Below the pieces are notes generated by a model. The model made no database searches. It had not been told where the DNA came from and saw nothing but the letters and a program-made list of their open reading frames with translations. DNA of 34,085 nucleotides from PVC group bacterium (GTDB lineage Bacteria; Omnitrophota; Gorgyraeia; B26-G9). This document shows, one piece after another, positions 15,925 to 25,646 of the stretch. Each line of letters begins with the position of its first letter. The stretch's first letter is position 1. The translations under genes were made by a program, and so were the position numbers. The DNA is taken from NCBI GenBank assembly GCA_024231215.1, contig JAAEQR010000186.1, forward strand, positions 1 through 34,085, given 5' to 3'.

Positions 15925-16551
15925 ATGCGTAAAACACATGATTTATTTTCACAGGTCTATCGAAGAAGTAAACATAAAGTATCGTTTGTCTTAGGGATAT
16001 CCGGAAGCCCTCGTCGTGGCGGGAATTCTGATGTTTTACTTGATAAGGCCTTAGAAGGGGCACAAAGCCTGGGAGCAAAGGCAGAAAAGATTATTTTAAA
16101 TGATCTTGTTTTTTCTCCCTGCCAGTCGTGCGAAGAGCTTAGCGATAACGGAAATTGCCTCATAACAGATGATATGCAAACGATTTATCCCATGGTGCAG
16201 GAGGCAGATATCTTGATAGTTTCTTCTCCTGTTTTTTTTGGTAGTTTGAGTGCGCAAACAAAAATGATGATTGATCGTTTCCAATGTTGGTGGAGAGCAA
16301 AACATGTGCTGAATATTGCTGTCCAGAATAAAGATAAAATTGGCGCGTTTATTTGTGTGCAAGCGGATAATAAGAAGAAATTTTTTGATAATTCCCGGTC
16401 GATAATAAAGAATTTTTTTGTTACCGTAAATACGGAATACAGTGAAGAATTGCTATGTTCCGGATTGGATGAAAAAGGCAGTGTTCTGAAATCGCCGGAT
16501 ATATTAGAAAAGGCAATTGCCGTAGGGCAAAAAATGATTAAAAACACTTAA
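15925..16551 (+). CDS. Flavodoxin-like NAD(P)H-dependent FMN oxidoreductase
   Basis: Protein of 208 aa of the FMN_red/flavodoxin_2 superfamily. The phosphate loop GISGSPRRGGNSD binds the FMN phosphate, SSPVFFGSLSAQTKMMIDR is the flavin-contacting region, and CQSCEELSDNGNC matches the Cys pattern of iron-sulfur flavoprotein-like members. About 20 extra residues precede the usual start of the fold, and there is no good ribosome site at this ATG, so a short leader or poor initiation is possible. It probably transfers electrons to quinones or other acceptors. The strong promoter with dyads suggests regulated expression. Confidence 0.85.
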   Translation: MRKTHDLFSQVYRRSKHKVSFVLGISGSPRRGGNSDVLLDKALEGAQSLGAKAEKIILNDLVFSPCQSCEELSDNGNCLITDDMQTIYPMVQEADILIVSSPVFFGSLSAQTKMMIDRFQCWWRAKHVLNIAVQNKDKIGAFICVQADNKKKFFDNSRSIIKNFFVTVNTEYSEELLCSGLDEKGSVLKSPDILEKAIAVGQKMIKNT

Positions 16552-16596
16552 TCCAGCTATGGCGGGACAAGCTGGTTGAATGTAATTTTTAGGTTT

Positions 16597-16625
16597 TAAT
16601 AGGGGAGGGGGAGCTCTCCCTATTT
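16597..16625 (+). terminator. Possible terminator-like hairpin before mutS
   Basis: AATAGGGG near 16598 can pair with the CCCTATT ending near 16624, around a G-rich middle, followed by an AT-rich tail. The stem contains a mismatch and a wobble pair, and the tail is not a clean T run, so termination is uncertain. Confidence 0.35.
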
Positions 16626-16652
16626 ATATATTAGTTTGAGGAATAGTGAATA

Positions 16653-19277
16653 ATGAATAAAGATTTGACCCCGATGATGAATCAATATCTGCAGATAAAA
16701 CGCAATTATCCGGATGCGATTTTGTTTTTTCGCTTAGGGGATTTTTATGAGATGTTTTTTGACGATGCGAAAGTGGCATCTTCAATTTTAGGCCTGACGC
16801 TTACCGGCCGAGGTTCAGATAAAACTAACCGGGTTCCGATGTGTGGAATCCCTTATCATGCTGCGGAGAATTATATTAATCGTTTGATCAAAAGCGAGCA
16901 AAAGGTAGCGATTTGTGAGCAGGTAGAAGATCCCAAAGCAACTAAGGGCATAGTTAAACGTGAAATTGTTCGGGTGGTTACTCCGGGGACAGTGTTGGGC
17001 CAGAGTGTCCTGAGTTCTTCGCATAATAACTATGTAGTAAGTGTGTATTTTGCAGGTCCGGATGATTATGGGTTATCGGTAGCTGATTTATCGACGGGAG
17101 AATTTAAAATTACGCAATTAAACAGTGTTCAGGCGATGCTCAGCGAGCTTACACGGTTGTATCCTGCAGAACTGCTTTTGCCGGCACAGTTAAAAAACAA
17201 TCATAAATTAATTGCAAGTATTAAGCAACGCATGGATGTGGCAATAACCGAGATGGAAGATTGGAAGTTTGAATTTTCTCAAGCCTACGATAAATTAAAA
17301 GCACATTTTAAAACACACAATTTAAGCGGATTTGGCTGTGAAAATATGCCAAGCGCTGTTTCTGCGGCAGGCGGAGCTTTGCGTTATTTAGAAGAAACTC
17401 AGAAAACAGACCTGGTCCATATCAATAAGCTTACTACTTATTCCTTAAATACATTTATGACCTTAGACAGTGTTGCACAGCGTAATTTAGAGCTTATTCG
17501 GACTATGCGTGGAGAGAAAAAAGGGACATTGCTTAATGTGCTTAATTTTACACAGGTTCCCATGGGTAATCGTCTTATTGTGCAGTGGATGCAGCAGCCG
17601 CTTGTAGATGTAATGAAAATTAATAGGCGTCTTGATGCCGTAGAAGAACTTTACAATAACCAGTTGTTGCGCAATCAACTGCAGGAAGCATTGAAAAATA
17701 TTGTAGACATTGAAAGGCTATTAGGCCGAATTAGCGTGGGCATTGCCAATGCCCGGGATATTATGAGCTTGAACCAGTCTCTAAAAATCATTCCACAATT
17801 GCAGGAGTTACTTAAAAGTATTTCCGCTGAATTGCTGATTGATATTAAGGAAGGGATGGTTGCTCAGGAATCACTGGTTGAACTTATTGATTTGGCGATT
17901 CGAACGGATTCGCCTGTTTCTGTGCGTGAGGGGGGTATGATAAATCCTGGCTTTAATGAAGAATTAGATGAACTCTTAGGGATCGCTAAAGGAGGTAAGG
18001 ACTGGTTAGCTAATTTACAAAAGCAGGAAATAGAACGAACCGGAATCTCTTCTTTAAAGATTAAATATAATCGGGTCTTTGGCTATTATATTGAAATAAC
18101 AAAAGCTAATTTGCATCTTGTTCCGGAAGACTATATGCGTAAGCAGACACTGGTAAATGCGGAACGCTTTATTACTCCGGCATTAAAAGAACAGGAAGAG
18201 AAAATTTTGTCTGCTCAGGAGAAGATTTTTGAACTTGAATATGAATTGTTTTTAAAGATTCGTCAGGCGATATTGGATGAACTTGTTCAAATACAAACAA
18301 ACGCAAACTTAATCGCAATACTTGATGTGCTTAACAGTTTTAGCGAAGCAGCCGCACGGAACAAATATACTCGTCCGGAATTGTCTGATGATAATATTCT
18401 TAAGATAAAAAACGGTAGACATCCGGTTTTAGAACAGCTTTTAAGTAGTGGAGAGTTTATCCCTAATGATACCGCTTTGGATAACACGCAAGAGCAGATA
18501 TTAATTATTACCGGACCGAATATGGCCGGAAAGTCAACTTATATCCGGCAAGTAGCATTGATTGTGCTTATGGCTCAGATGGGAAGTTTTGTGCCGGCAG
18601 AGTCTGCTGAGATCGGGGTGGTAGATAGGGTTTTCACCCGAGTTGGCGCAGCAGATGATATTACCGCGGGGATGAGTACTTTTATGATGGAGATGAGCGA
18701 AACAGCAAATATTCTCAATAATGCTACGCCGCGCAGTCTTATCATTCTTGATGAAATAGGTCGTGGTACCAGTACTTTTGACGGATTAAGCATTGCCTGG
18801 GCTACAGCGGAATATTTGCATAAAAAAGGCGGGTCTAAACCAAAGACATTGTTTGCTACGCATTATCATGAGTTAGCAGAACTTGAATTAACATGTAACG
18901 GCGTAAAGAACTATAATGTAGCGGTTAGGGAATGGAATAATGAGGTGACTTTTCTTTATAAGTTAGTTAAAGGTTCCGCAGACCATTCTTATGGGATTCA
19001 TGTTGGAAGGCTTGCCGGGTTGCCGCAGGAAGTAATTTCCAGGGCTAGAGAAATATTAAGTAATTTGGAAATCAATAGCGTATCAAGTAATGGAATACCC
19101 AGTTTGGTAAAGTCAGATAGTAGCGATAAAGAAATACAACAGGATTTATTTACAAAAAAAGAAAATTATTTATTGAAAGAGATACAAGCAACTGATATAA
19201 ATAAACTTACGCCTATGGAGGCTCTGAATTTAATAAATAAATGGAGAGAAGATATGGTGATTTATGAGCAAGATTAA
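16653..19277 (+). CDS. mutS: DNA mismatch repair ATPase MutS
   Basis: Full-length MutS of 874 aa that recognises mismatches and recruits MutL. The N-terminal domain carries the mismatch-intercalating F-x-E motif (F31, E33 in GDFYEMF). Connector, core and clamp domains follow. The ATPase has Walker A GPNMAGKS (621-628), Walker B LIILDEIGRG and the ST.FDG signature. Near the C-terminus QQDLF (829-833) fits the sliding-clamp binding pentapeptide, and a dimerisation tail follows. The 3' end overlaps mutL by 14 bases, so the two are co-translated. The purine-rich GAGGAATAGTG precedes the ATG. Confidence 0.98.
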   Translation: MNKDLTPMMNQYLQIKRNYPDAILFFRLGDFYEMFFDDAKVASSILGLTLTGRGSDKTNRVPMCGIPYHAAENYINRLIKSEQKVAICEQVEDPKATKGIVKREIVRVVTPGTVLGQSVLSSSHNNYVVSVYFAGPDDYGLSVADLSTGEFKITQLNSVQAMLSELTRLYPAELLLPAQLKNNHKLIASIKQRMDVAITEMEDWKFEFSQAYDKLKAHFKTHNLSGFGCENMPSAVSAAGGALRYLEETQKTDLVHINKLTTYSLNTFMTLDSVAQRNLELIRTMRGEKKGTLLNVLNFTQVPMGNRLIVQWMQQPLVDVMKINRRLDAVEELYNNQLLRNQLQEALKNIVDIERLLGRISVGIANARDIMSLNQSLKIIPQLQELLKSISAELLIDIKEGMVAQESLVELIDLAIRTDSPVSVREGGMINPGFNEELDELLGIAKGGKDWLANLQKQEIERTGISSLKIKYNRVFGYYIEITKANLHLVPEDYMRKQTLVNAERFITPALKEQEEKILSAQEKIFELEYELFLKIRQAILDELVQIQTNANLIAILDVLNSFSEAAARNKYTRPELSDDNILKIKNGRHPVLEQLLSSGEFIPNDTALDNTQEQILIITGPNMAGKSTYIRQVALIVLMAQMGSFVPAESAEIGVVDRVFTRVGAADDITAGMSTFMMEMSETANILNNATPRSLIILDEIGRGTSTFDGLSIAWATAEYLHKKGGSKPKTLFATHYHELAELELTCNGVKNYNVAVREWNNEVTFLYKLVKGSADHSYGIHVGRLAGLPQEVISRAREILSNLEINSVSSNGIPSLVKSDSSDKEIQQDLFTKKENYLLKEIQATDINKLTPMEALNLINKWREDMVIYEQD

Positions 19278-21033
19278 AATACTTTCTAAATTGCTTACAG
19301 ATAAAATAGCTGCTGGTGAGGTTGTAGAACGCCCGGCCGCGGTAGTAAAGGAATTGCTTGAAAATGCGATTGATGCCGGGAGTACTGCAGTGGAAGTGAT
19401 TGTTGGAGATTCCGGTTGTAAGCTGATTAAAGTGATTGATAACGGAGGAGGAATGACGCGGGATGATTTGGAGATAGCTCCCCAGCGGCATGCAACAAGC
19501 AAAATAAGCAAGGCTGAAGATTTAGAATCAATTAATACCTTAGGATTTAGGGGGGAAGCATTATCTAGTATTGCGGCAGTAAGTCTTTTTTCCATAACCT
19601 CTATGTCTTCTTCAGAGTCTACAGGGTGGACTTTAGAGATTGAGGGAGGGGTGGTTAAAGGTATTCGTCAGACGGCGCGTACCGTGGGAACTACGGTTGA
19701 AGTGCGAAATCTGTTTTTCAATACTCCGGCCAGGTTAAAATTCCTAAAAAGTAAAGCCACGGAGATGTTTCATATTATTAGAACAGTTACAGAGTTGGCG
19801 CTTGCTCATCCACGCGTATCGTTTAAGCTTATAAAAAATAAAGAAGAGATTATTAATCTCGATGAGAATACAAGCATCGAAGATCGTATTAAAATGCTAT
19901 TAAACGCAAAAGCAGCTAAGCATCTTTTAAAGATAAAATTTAATATTGCACCGGTAAAGATTGAAGGATTTATTTCCAAGGCAGGGGTTGGGCAGGCAAC
20001 CCGGAGGAATCAATATATTTTTGTCAATCAACGACCGGTATTGGACAAGACTATTTCACACGCAATCATGCAGGGATATCATACATTATTATCCGAAAAA
20101 CAGTTTCCGGTGGTTGTGCTTTTTATTCAAACGCCTCCTTCATCTATTGATGTTAATGTGCATCCGACAAAAAGAGAAATACGTTTTAAAGAAGCAAATG
20201 TCTTACATGATGTAATAGTTAGCGTGATTAAAGAGGCTTTGAGAAATAAGGGAGATTTGCCGCGATTGCACGATGGGGCGCAACAACAAAAGAACAATGA
20301 TTATGTATCAGATAATACTTATCATGTCCCCCAGCAGAAAAGGGATATTTCTCCGCAGCCGTATGCAGGGAAAGAGCTTGATCAGGAATTATTTTCTTCT
20401 TCATTACAGGAGAGTAGTCCAGCTGTCCCCTGGCAGAGCAGTTTTAAAGCTACGGCTGAAAATCAGTTTGGTTATTTGCAGGTTAAGAATACTTATATTA
20501 TATCTCAGGATAAAGAGGGTATTGTTATTATTGATCAGCATGCTGCACATGAACGGATATTATTTGATGGGCTCTTAGCTCAATTTAAGGAAAAACGAGT
20601 AGAAAAGCAAAGATTATTACTTCCGGCTACGATTCATTTAAGCAAAGCGCATAATGTTCTTATGCAGGAAAATTGCACGGTGTTTAAAGATTTAGGATTT
20701 GATGTGGAAGAATTTGGAGAGCAGACATTTGCTGTACAGGCCTATCCGGCGATCTTAGGTAAGGTTAATCCAGAGGCAGTTCTGGAAAGTATAATCGCGG
20801 AAATTGCCGATATTGATTTAAGTAGTGATATGGAAAAAAGGATCACGCAATTTTTAGCCTCAGCAGCTTGTCACTCGGCAATACGTGCAAATGAGAAGCT
20901 TTCCCCGGAACAAATAAAAGCTCTGCTGGAACGTTTATGGCAGACAGATGTTCCATATACTTGCCCGCATGGCCGGCCTACAATAATAAAATTGAAATGG
21001 GATGAAATAGAGAAAAGATTTAAAAGGAGATAA
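19264..21033 (+). CDS. mutL: DNA mismatch repair protein MutL (endonuclease type)
   Basis: 589 aa. The GHKL ATPase end has ELLENAIDAG, DNGGGM and GFRGEAL. The C-terminal domain has the nicking-enzyme motifs: DQHAAHE (424-430), ACHSAIR and CPHGRP. The consensus DQHA-x2-E-x4-E ends in Asp (D435) rather than Glu, a conservative change. QRLLLP (449-454) fits the clamp-contacting motif seen in endonuclease-type MutL. This implies a methyl-independent repair system in which MutL cuts the new strand, as expected for bacteria without MutH. The start is overlapped by mutS. Confidence 0.97.
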   Translation: MSKIKILSKLLTDKIAAGEVVERPAAVVKELLENAIDAGSTAVEVIVGDSGCKLIKVIDNGGGMTRDDLEIAPQRHATSKISKAEDLESINTLGFRGEALSSIAAVSLFSITSMSSSESTGWTLEIEGGVVKGIRQTARTVGTTVEVRNLFFNTPARLKFLKSKATEMFHIIRTVTELALAHPRVSFKLIKNKEEIINLDENTSIEDRIKMLLNAKAAKHLLKIKFNIAPVKIEGFISKAGVGQATRRNQYIFVNQRPVLDKTISHAIMQGYHTLLSEKQFPVVVLFIQTPPSSIDVNVHPTKREIRFKEANVLHDVIVSVIKEALRNKGDLPRLHDGAQQQKNNDYVSDNTYHVPQQKRDISPQPYAGKELDQELFSSSLQESSPAVPWQSSFKATAENQFGYLQVKNTYIISQDKEGIVIIDQHAAHERILFDGLLAQFKEKRVEKQRLLLPATIHLSKAHNVLMQENCTVFKDLGFDVEEFGEQTFAVQAYPAILGKVNPEAVLESIIAEIADIDLSSDMEKRITQFLASAACHSAIRANEKLSPEQIKALLERLWQTDVPYTCPHGRPTIIKLKWDEIEKRFKRR

Positions 21034-21038
21034 TACGT

Positions 21039-22430
21039 GTGAAAAAAGCCATAAGAATATTTGTAGTTCTTGCGCTTATTGCCGCGGCATGTTTTTTATT
21101 GCGTGAAAAAGTATCAGCAGCATTGAATAATAAAGCACTTGGTTTGCGGGAATCCAAAGAGCTTGATTCTGCTATTTTTCTGCTTAAGCAATCTTTAAAT
21201 ATTTATCCCACAGTAGAAGCGCAATACAATTTAGGATGTATTTATGAAGATCAAAACAGGGAAGAAGATGCATTGCATGCTTACAAGAATGCCCTGGCAA
21301 TCGATCTTGATTATAAGCAGGCATATGAAGGGATCATGGATATTTATTTGACGCAGAAGAATTACAATACAGCGATATCTTTTGCCCGGGAGATGAAAAC
21401 AAAAGGATATAAAGGCGATGTGGAGAAAAATTTAAAGCGGTTGAATTCACAAAAGATTAAAGGGGTGTTTAACGAGGCAGTGCGTTCATATCGCCAGAGA
21501 GAGTATGTAAAGGCAATGGTGAGGTTTAAACAGGTATTAAAAGTAGACCCAGAGTTTACGCAGGCATTGCAGGCGCTTGGAATTATATATTTTGATCTGA
21601 ATCAATGGGAACAAGCGATTGAATATTATGAACAGGCAGTTCAAAAAGGAGTACATGAGCAGACGATCTATAATAATATAGGGATAAGCTATATGCAGTT
21701 GGAGCAATATGAAAAGGCGGTGTTGTATTTACAAAAAGCATATGATCTTGATCCAAAAAATGTTGATGTTTGTTATAATCTGGCAAGTACTTTGCGGGAC
21801 AATAAGGAGTTTGAAAAGGCATTGTCTTTATATGTAAAGATAGCAAAAAAAGAACCTTATTATCCGAATATCCATAATAATATGGCTGGTATTTATGAGG
21901 CCTTGGGGCAGGGAGAAATAGCACAGAAGGAGTTTGAGCAAGAACTGGAAAATGTAGAAAATAAAGTAGGCAGAGCTGATTTAAAACCGTTTGATTGTGA
22001 AAGGATGGCAATAGCTTATAGCGGGTTAGGGCAGTTGGAAAAAGCAAAATCTATTCTTGATGAGGTGATTGTTACTAACCCTTCATCACGCAGGGCATAT
22101 TATAAGCGGGCACAAGTATATAATAAATTAGGCTTGAAATCTCAAGCTGAGAGCGACTTGAATAAAGCACGTGCGCTGATCCCAAACAAGTTTTTTACCA
22201 AGATTCAGGCGCAAGAAATGGAGTCTTTGTGGCCGGCGGCACCCGTATCTCAGGATCTTGAAAAATTTGTTGAAGATACTATAATTTATTTGAAAAATGG
22301 GCGGAAAATGCGTGGATGTTTAAAACGAAATACTCAGGATAAAGTTGTTTTGGAGATGAGTATGGGGAATACATTAGGAACAGTGACTTTAGGCAAAGGT
22401 CGTATCAAACGAATTGAGCATATTGAATAG
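21039..22430 (+). CDS. Membrane-anchored TPR protein with C-terminal small beta domain
   Basis: 463 aa starting at GTG (21039) behind AAAAGGAGA. An N-terminal hydrophobic helix (about 4-22) anchors or exports it. About eight TPR repeats follow (for example EAQYNLGCIYEDQNREEDAL, then DYVK-type and DVCYNLASTLRDNKEFEKAL units), covering about 35-400. The last 50 residues (IIYLKNGRKMRGCLKR to GRIKRIE) form a short beta-rich module seen behind TPRs in some uncultivated bacteria. It is probably a scaffold for envelope protein complexes. It lies 5 bases after mutL but is functionally unrelated as far as can be seen. Confidence 0.82.
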   Translation: MKKAIRIFVVLALIAAACFLLREKVSAALNNKALGLRESKELDSAIFLLKQSLNIYPTVEAQYNLGCIYEDQNREEDALHAYKNALAIDLDYKQAYEGIMDIYLTQKNYNTAISFAREMKTKGYKGDVEKNLKRLNSQKIKGVFNEAVRSYRQREYVKAMVRFKQVLKVDPEFTQALQALGIIYFDLNQWEQAIEYYEQAVQKGVHEQTIYNNIGISYMQLEQYEKAVLYLQKAYDLDPKNVDVCYNLASTLRDNKEFEKALSLYVKIAKKEPYYPNIHNNMAGIYEALGQGEIAQKEFEQELENVENKVGRADLKPFDCERMAIAYSGLGQLEKAKSILDEVIVTNPSSRRAYYKRAQVYNKLGLKSQAESDLNKARALIPNKFFTKIQAQEMESLWPAAPVSQDLEKFVEDTIIYLKNGRKMRGCLKRNTQDKVVLEMSMGNTLGTVTLGKGRIKRIEHIE

Positions 22431-22437
22431 TCGAGAG

Positions 22438-22502
22438 TTTTCCTTTGACGTAATGGCATGATTTGGAGTAACATATAAAGATAGAATCATTACGTCAGGA
22501 AA
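22438..22502 (+). repeat. Inverted repeat between the TPR gene and the DUF3887-like gene
   Basis: TTTTCCTTTGACGTAATG (22438-22455) faces CATTACGTCAGGAAA (22488-22502). The arms match over GACGTAATG and TTTCC with a two-base bulge, around a 32-base AT-rich loop. It begins 8 bases after the upstream stop and ends 18 bases before the next ATG. There is no T run, so a simple terminator is unlikely; attenuator, processing hairpin or repeat remnant are options. Confidence 0.6.
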
Positions 22503-22520
22503 GCCAAGAGGAGGTTATTA

Positions 22521-22937
22521 ATGAGATTTTTGATTTGTACTATTATAGCTGTACTGACCATGTGCAGCATGAATGCTACTTTATTGGCTGATGTTGTGGG
22601 GAATGCGGATAAAGAAATTAAGGAGATTGTTAATCCTTTGCTGGATAATATTTTGGAAGGATTTTCAGAAGATAGTTATGCAAAATATGCCCGTGATTTT
22701 GATGATACCCTAAAAGAGACTATTTCAGAACCTCGTTTTCATGAAATCGATACACAAATTCAAGGTTGGGTGGGTAGCTACTTGTATCGGGAATATCTTG
22801 GATTTTTGAATAAGGGGAAGATGACGGTTATTTTTTGGAAAGGAGTTTTTGATAAAACTCAGGATGATGTTTTAATTAAGCTGGTAGTGTCCAAGCGGGG
22901 AAATAAATATTTAATTACCGGCTTATGGTTTCAGTAA
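22521..22937 (+). CDS. Secreted DUF3887-like protein (copy 1)
   Basis: 138 aa with a signal peptide over residues 1-23 (hydrophobic FLICTIIAVLTMCSMNATLL, ending ADVV). The mature domain begins with a helix (NPLLDNILEGF, DSYAKYARDFD) followed by strands (KMTVIFWKGVFD, DDVLIKLVVSKRGNKYLITGLWFQ), the pattern of the DUF3887 fold. The function is unknown; such domains are thought to bind small ligands or peptides outside the cytoplasm. A paralogue of the same length is at 25845. AAGAGGAGGT precedes the ATG. Confidence 0.75.
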   Translation: MRFLICTIIAVLTMCSMNATLLADVVGNADKEIKEIVNPLLDNILEGFSEDSYAKYARDFDDTLKETISEPRFHEIDTQIQGWVGSYLYREYLGFLNKGKMTVIFWKGVFDKTQDDVLIKLVVSKRGNKYLITGLWFQ

Positions 22938-22990
22938 AGATTGTAATACGATTTACGAGCAACTATTCACTATAAATGGGGGGGGTAAAG

Positions 22991-23533
22991 ATGCGAATAT
23001 TCAAAAATCGCTTTTTCTTTTTGGTTATTGTTCTATTATCTTTTTGCGTATTTTCATGTCCTGGATATGCTGAAGTACAGAAGGCTTTGTTTGATGACGC
23101 TGTTGAATCTGCGCGGCAGGGAAATATAGAGTATGCTTTTATGGGCTTTCACTCTTTGTTAAAGAAATATACCGAAGCATGTCCATATTATAAAGATGCG
23201 CTTTTTGCTGCAGGCGAATATCATTTTTTATCCAATGGATACAATGATGCAGAAGAGTATTTCACCAGATATATTGAGGCCTACCCCAATGAAGAAAAAA
23301 TTCCGTTTGCCTTGGCATATCTTTTAAAGATCAGTCGGAATGCCCGGGACGAAGTAATCAGTTCTGCCATAGAGAAAAAAATCATTGAATGGGAACAATT
23401 AACTTTATTATTTAGTGAATTTAAAGAGCATAAATATATATCTCCTCTTTACCGCAAGCATACAGCTATGTATTTTATTGACAGAATCGAGTTTTATATA
23501 GATGGGAAATTATTCGAAAAAATCCAATTCTAA
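22991..23533 (+). CDS. Secreted helical-repeat (TPR/YfgC-like) protein
   Basis: 180 aa from the ATG at 22991, preferred over 22976 because a long G-rich ribosome site lies between them. A signal peptide (FFFLVIVLLSFCVFSC, cleavage likely after PGYA) is followed by short helical hairpins resembling TPR or YbgF-type repeats (FDDAVESARQGNIEYAFMGF, YYKDALFAAGEYHFLSNGYN). It probably acts as an envelope scaffold protein. The Cys at the end of the hydrophobic stretch does not sit in a proper lipobox, so a lipoprotein is unlikely. Its 3' end overlaps the AsmA-like gene by 32 bases. Confidence 0.7.
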   Translation: MRIFKNRFFFLVIVLLSFCVFSCPGYAEVQKALFDDAVESARQGNIEYAFMGFHSLLKKYTEACPYYKDALFAAGEYHFLSNGYNDAEEYFTRYIEAYPNEEKIPFALAYLLKISRNARDEVISSAIEKKIIEWEQLTLLFSEFKEHKYISPLYRKHTAMYFIDRIEFYIDGKLFEKIQF

Positions 23534-25595
23534 GCCTCTTATAATTTCCGTTGCTGTTACTATAGTTATACTTATTTTTTTAGTGGCTGCTTTGGCGACG
23601 GGGATATTTTTCTCTACACATAAAGAGGTTATAGAAAAAGAAGTAAGCAGCTATTTAAACCAGGAATTATCCATAGGAAGCATCCATTATTTTCCGCCCT
23701 GTTTTATTATTTTAAAAGATGTTTCTATATCCGAAGACGATGCTGCAGCAGGACATCCTCCCTTAGCCGTAGAAAGAATCACCTTGGTTTTTTCATTAAG
23801 GGAAATAATCAATAAAAAAGGTCTTACCATAACCAAGCTTTATTTTATCAAGCCTAAGGTTGATTTCTTTAAATACCCCCTATTTTTCAAGGAAAACGTT
23901 GAAGGTATAATAGCGATAGTTAATTTATTGGCCAAAGGAAAACCAATTCACATCGTTATGGAAGATGCTTTACTTATTTTAGATCGGAAAGGGCAAAGCG
24001 TAAGTGCGGTTTCTCTGACGACGCGTTTGAAAGTTGGGGCGGGAAGAGTTATATCAAGTCGGGGAAAAATAGATATGGTGAGTTTTCTTGAAGGTGGAGC
24101 AAAGAAGGAAATAAGTCCGGTGTTATCCACTCAGCCTTTGCAATATGCATTTGACGGGGCCATAGCTTTAGATGGATTAGCTATAGATAATATAGAATTA
24201 ACAAAGGGCGATTTTCATGCAAGCTTAGAAGGTAAATTAAAACAGAATGTTTTAAGATTAAAAGGAGGCTCAAGCATTGAAAATTTTTATGATATGGGAA
24301 TTCCGGAGCCTGGTCGCAGCGTAGAGTTTGCCCGGAATTTGAGGCATCTTTTATTATATAAACGATTGCCCAGAAAAAGCGGATTTTCTCCGGGGGGGCT
24401 GAATATTCTGGATGTAAATTGTGTTATCAATTTTGCCTCGCGCAAAATTGGAATAGAAGATTTTAGTTTTTCGGTGGATAATATGCCGGTGCAATTAGCC
24501 GGAGATATCACTTTTGAAGATAAAACGTTTTTCAATATGAAATTCTCTTCAATTCCGGCGAGGAACCCGGCTAATCGCAGCCGGGATAAGATTCGTAAAT
24601 TGGATGTTTATCTTAAAGGGCAAATAGACGAAGGAAAAACAGATTGCATCTCTAATTTATATGTTGTTAGAATAGCAAACAAGCAGGAGGTTTTACACAA
24701 AATAGCAACTGAGATTACCGGAGCTTCTTTTGGTTTTTCTCCGGATCGGCGTTTGAAATTATTTATGGATGGTTTTTTTCTAAGTAGTAAATCGGGGGAT
24801 GATTCTTATTCGCTGGATTTTAAGAATGTTAATGCTTTATTCAATCTTTTGAATTCCAGAGTTAAATTTGTTAAATTTGATTCTGAAATTTACGAAGGAG
24901 GGTTAACCGGACATGCCGCCATGGATTTAGGATATATTCCGTTTAAAACAAATGTTAATTTTATGCTTGAAGATGTGAATGCACGGCAGTTAGACACCTT
25001 ATTATTGTCTCTGGTAAAACCTTATCGCAAACTACCGGGAGATCTTCCCGGAAGGGTCGAGGGAACGTTTGATTGTGAAATAAGCTATGTGAGTTATCCG
25101 CGTTCAACTGTAAAAGGAAAAGTGAATATTACAGACGGATATCTGGATAATGTGCAATTTTTTATCTGGCTGGCTGAATTCTTCAGCATTCCTTCATTGA
25201 ATCACGTAGAGTTTAAAAAGATATTTTCTGAGTTTAGCGTGCTGGATGAAGATAGATTTAGCTTTGAAACAATAAAGCTGGATGCAACGGATATCCAGCT
25301 GGATGGATTTTTTAAATTACAGGAAAACGACCTGGTTTCAAGCAAACTGTCTTTATCTTTACCTCGAAAGATTTTAGCTGGTTCTCCTAAATTTCAACTT
25401 TTGCTCAAGCTTGTAGGCAGAGATATTCCTTCTTTAGGTTTTGATTTCCAGCTATCCGGTTCACCTAAAGCATTGAATTTTAAGTGGTTAGAAGGTGATT
25501 TTAAAAAGAGGATTGAGAAGATACTGCCTGGATTTATCGAAAGAGGCATCGAACGAAAGATCGAAACCGCAGTCCAATCTATAAGAACACAATAA
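23502..25595 (+). CDS. AsmA-like envelope protein
   Basis: 697 aa. One N-terminal membrane helix (about 12-35: PLIISVAVTIVILIFLVAAL) is followed by a long periplasmic region rich in beta strands. VSSYLNQELSIGSIHYFPP and FIILKDVSISE are characteristic of the AsmA/DUF748 start. The C-terminal part (about 500-640, DLPGRVEGTFDCEISYVSYP, then KGKVNITDGYLDNV) matches AsmA C-terminal repeats. Family members are thought to bridge inner and outer membranes for lipid transfer, which supports a diderm cell. The overlap with the preceding gene suggests coupled translation; no good ribosome site is seen at 23502. Confidence 0.8.
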   Translation: MGNYSKKSNSKPLIISVAVTIVILIFLVAALATGIFFSTHKEVIEKEVSSYLNQELSIGSIHYFPPCFIILKDVSISEDDAAAGHPPLAVERITLVFSLREIINKKGLTITKLYFIKPKVDFFKYPLFFKENVEGIIAIVNLLAKGKPIHIVMEDALLILDRKGQSVSAVSLTTRLKVGAGRVISSRGKIDMVSFLEGGAKKEISPVLSTQPLQYAFDGAIALDGLAIDNIELTKGDFHASLEGKLKQNVLRLKGGSSIENFYDMGIPEPGRSVEFARNLRHLLLYKRLPRKSGFSPGGLNILDVNCVINFASRKIGIEDFSFSVDNMPVQLAGDITFEDKTFFNMKFSSIPARNPANRSRDKIRKLDVYLKGQIDEGKTDCISNLYVVRIANKQEVLHKIATEITGASFGFSPDRRLKLFMDGFFLSSKSGDDSYSLDFKNVNALFNLLNSRVKFVKFDSEIYEGGLTGHAAMDLGYIPFKTNVNFMLEDVNARQLDTLLLSLVKPYRKLPGDLPGRVEGTFDCEISYVSYPRSTVKGKVNITDGYLDNVQFFIWLAEFFSIPSLNHVEFKKIFSEFSVLDEDRFSFETIKLDATDIQLDGFFKLQENDLVSSKLSLSLPRKILAGSPKFQLLLKLVGRDIPSLGFDFQLSGSPKALNFKWLEGDFKKRIEKILPGFIERGIERKIETAVQSIRTQ

Positions 25596-25646
25596 CATTT
25601 CCTCCGGTTCATCTCCACAGCAGTATATATCTCAAATTTCAGGTTA

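Noticed and set aside
16553-16575. CCAGCT/AGCTGG hairpin after the FMN oxidoreductase as terminator
   Set aside because: The stem is short with an 11-base loop and no T run follows; it matches a dispersed word instead.
21583-22047. 154-codon reverse frame inside the TPR gene
   Set aside because: Shadow of TPR codons; rich in Tyr, His and Pro and lacking any motif.
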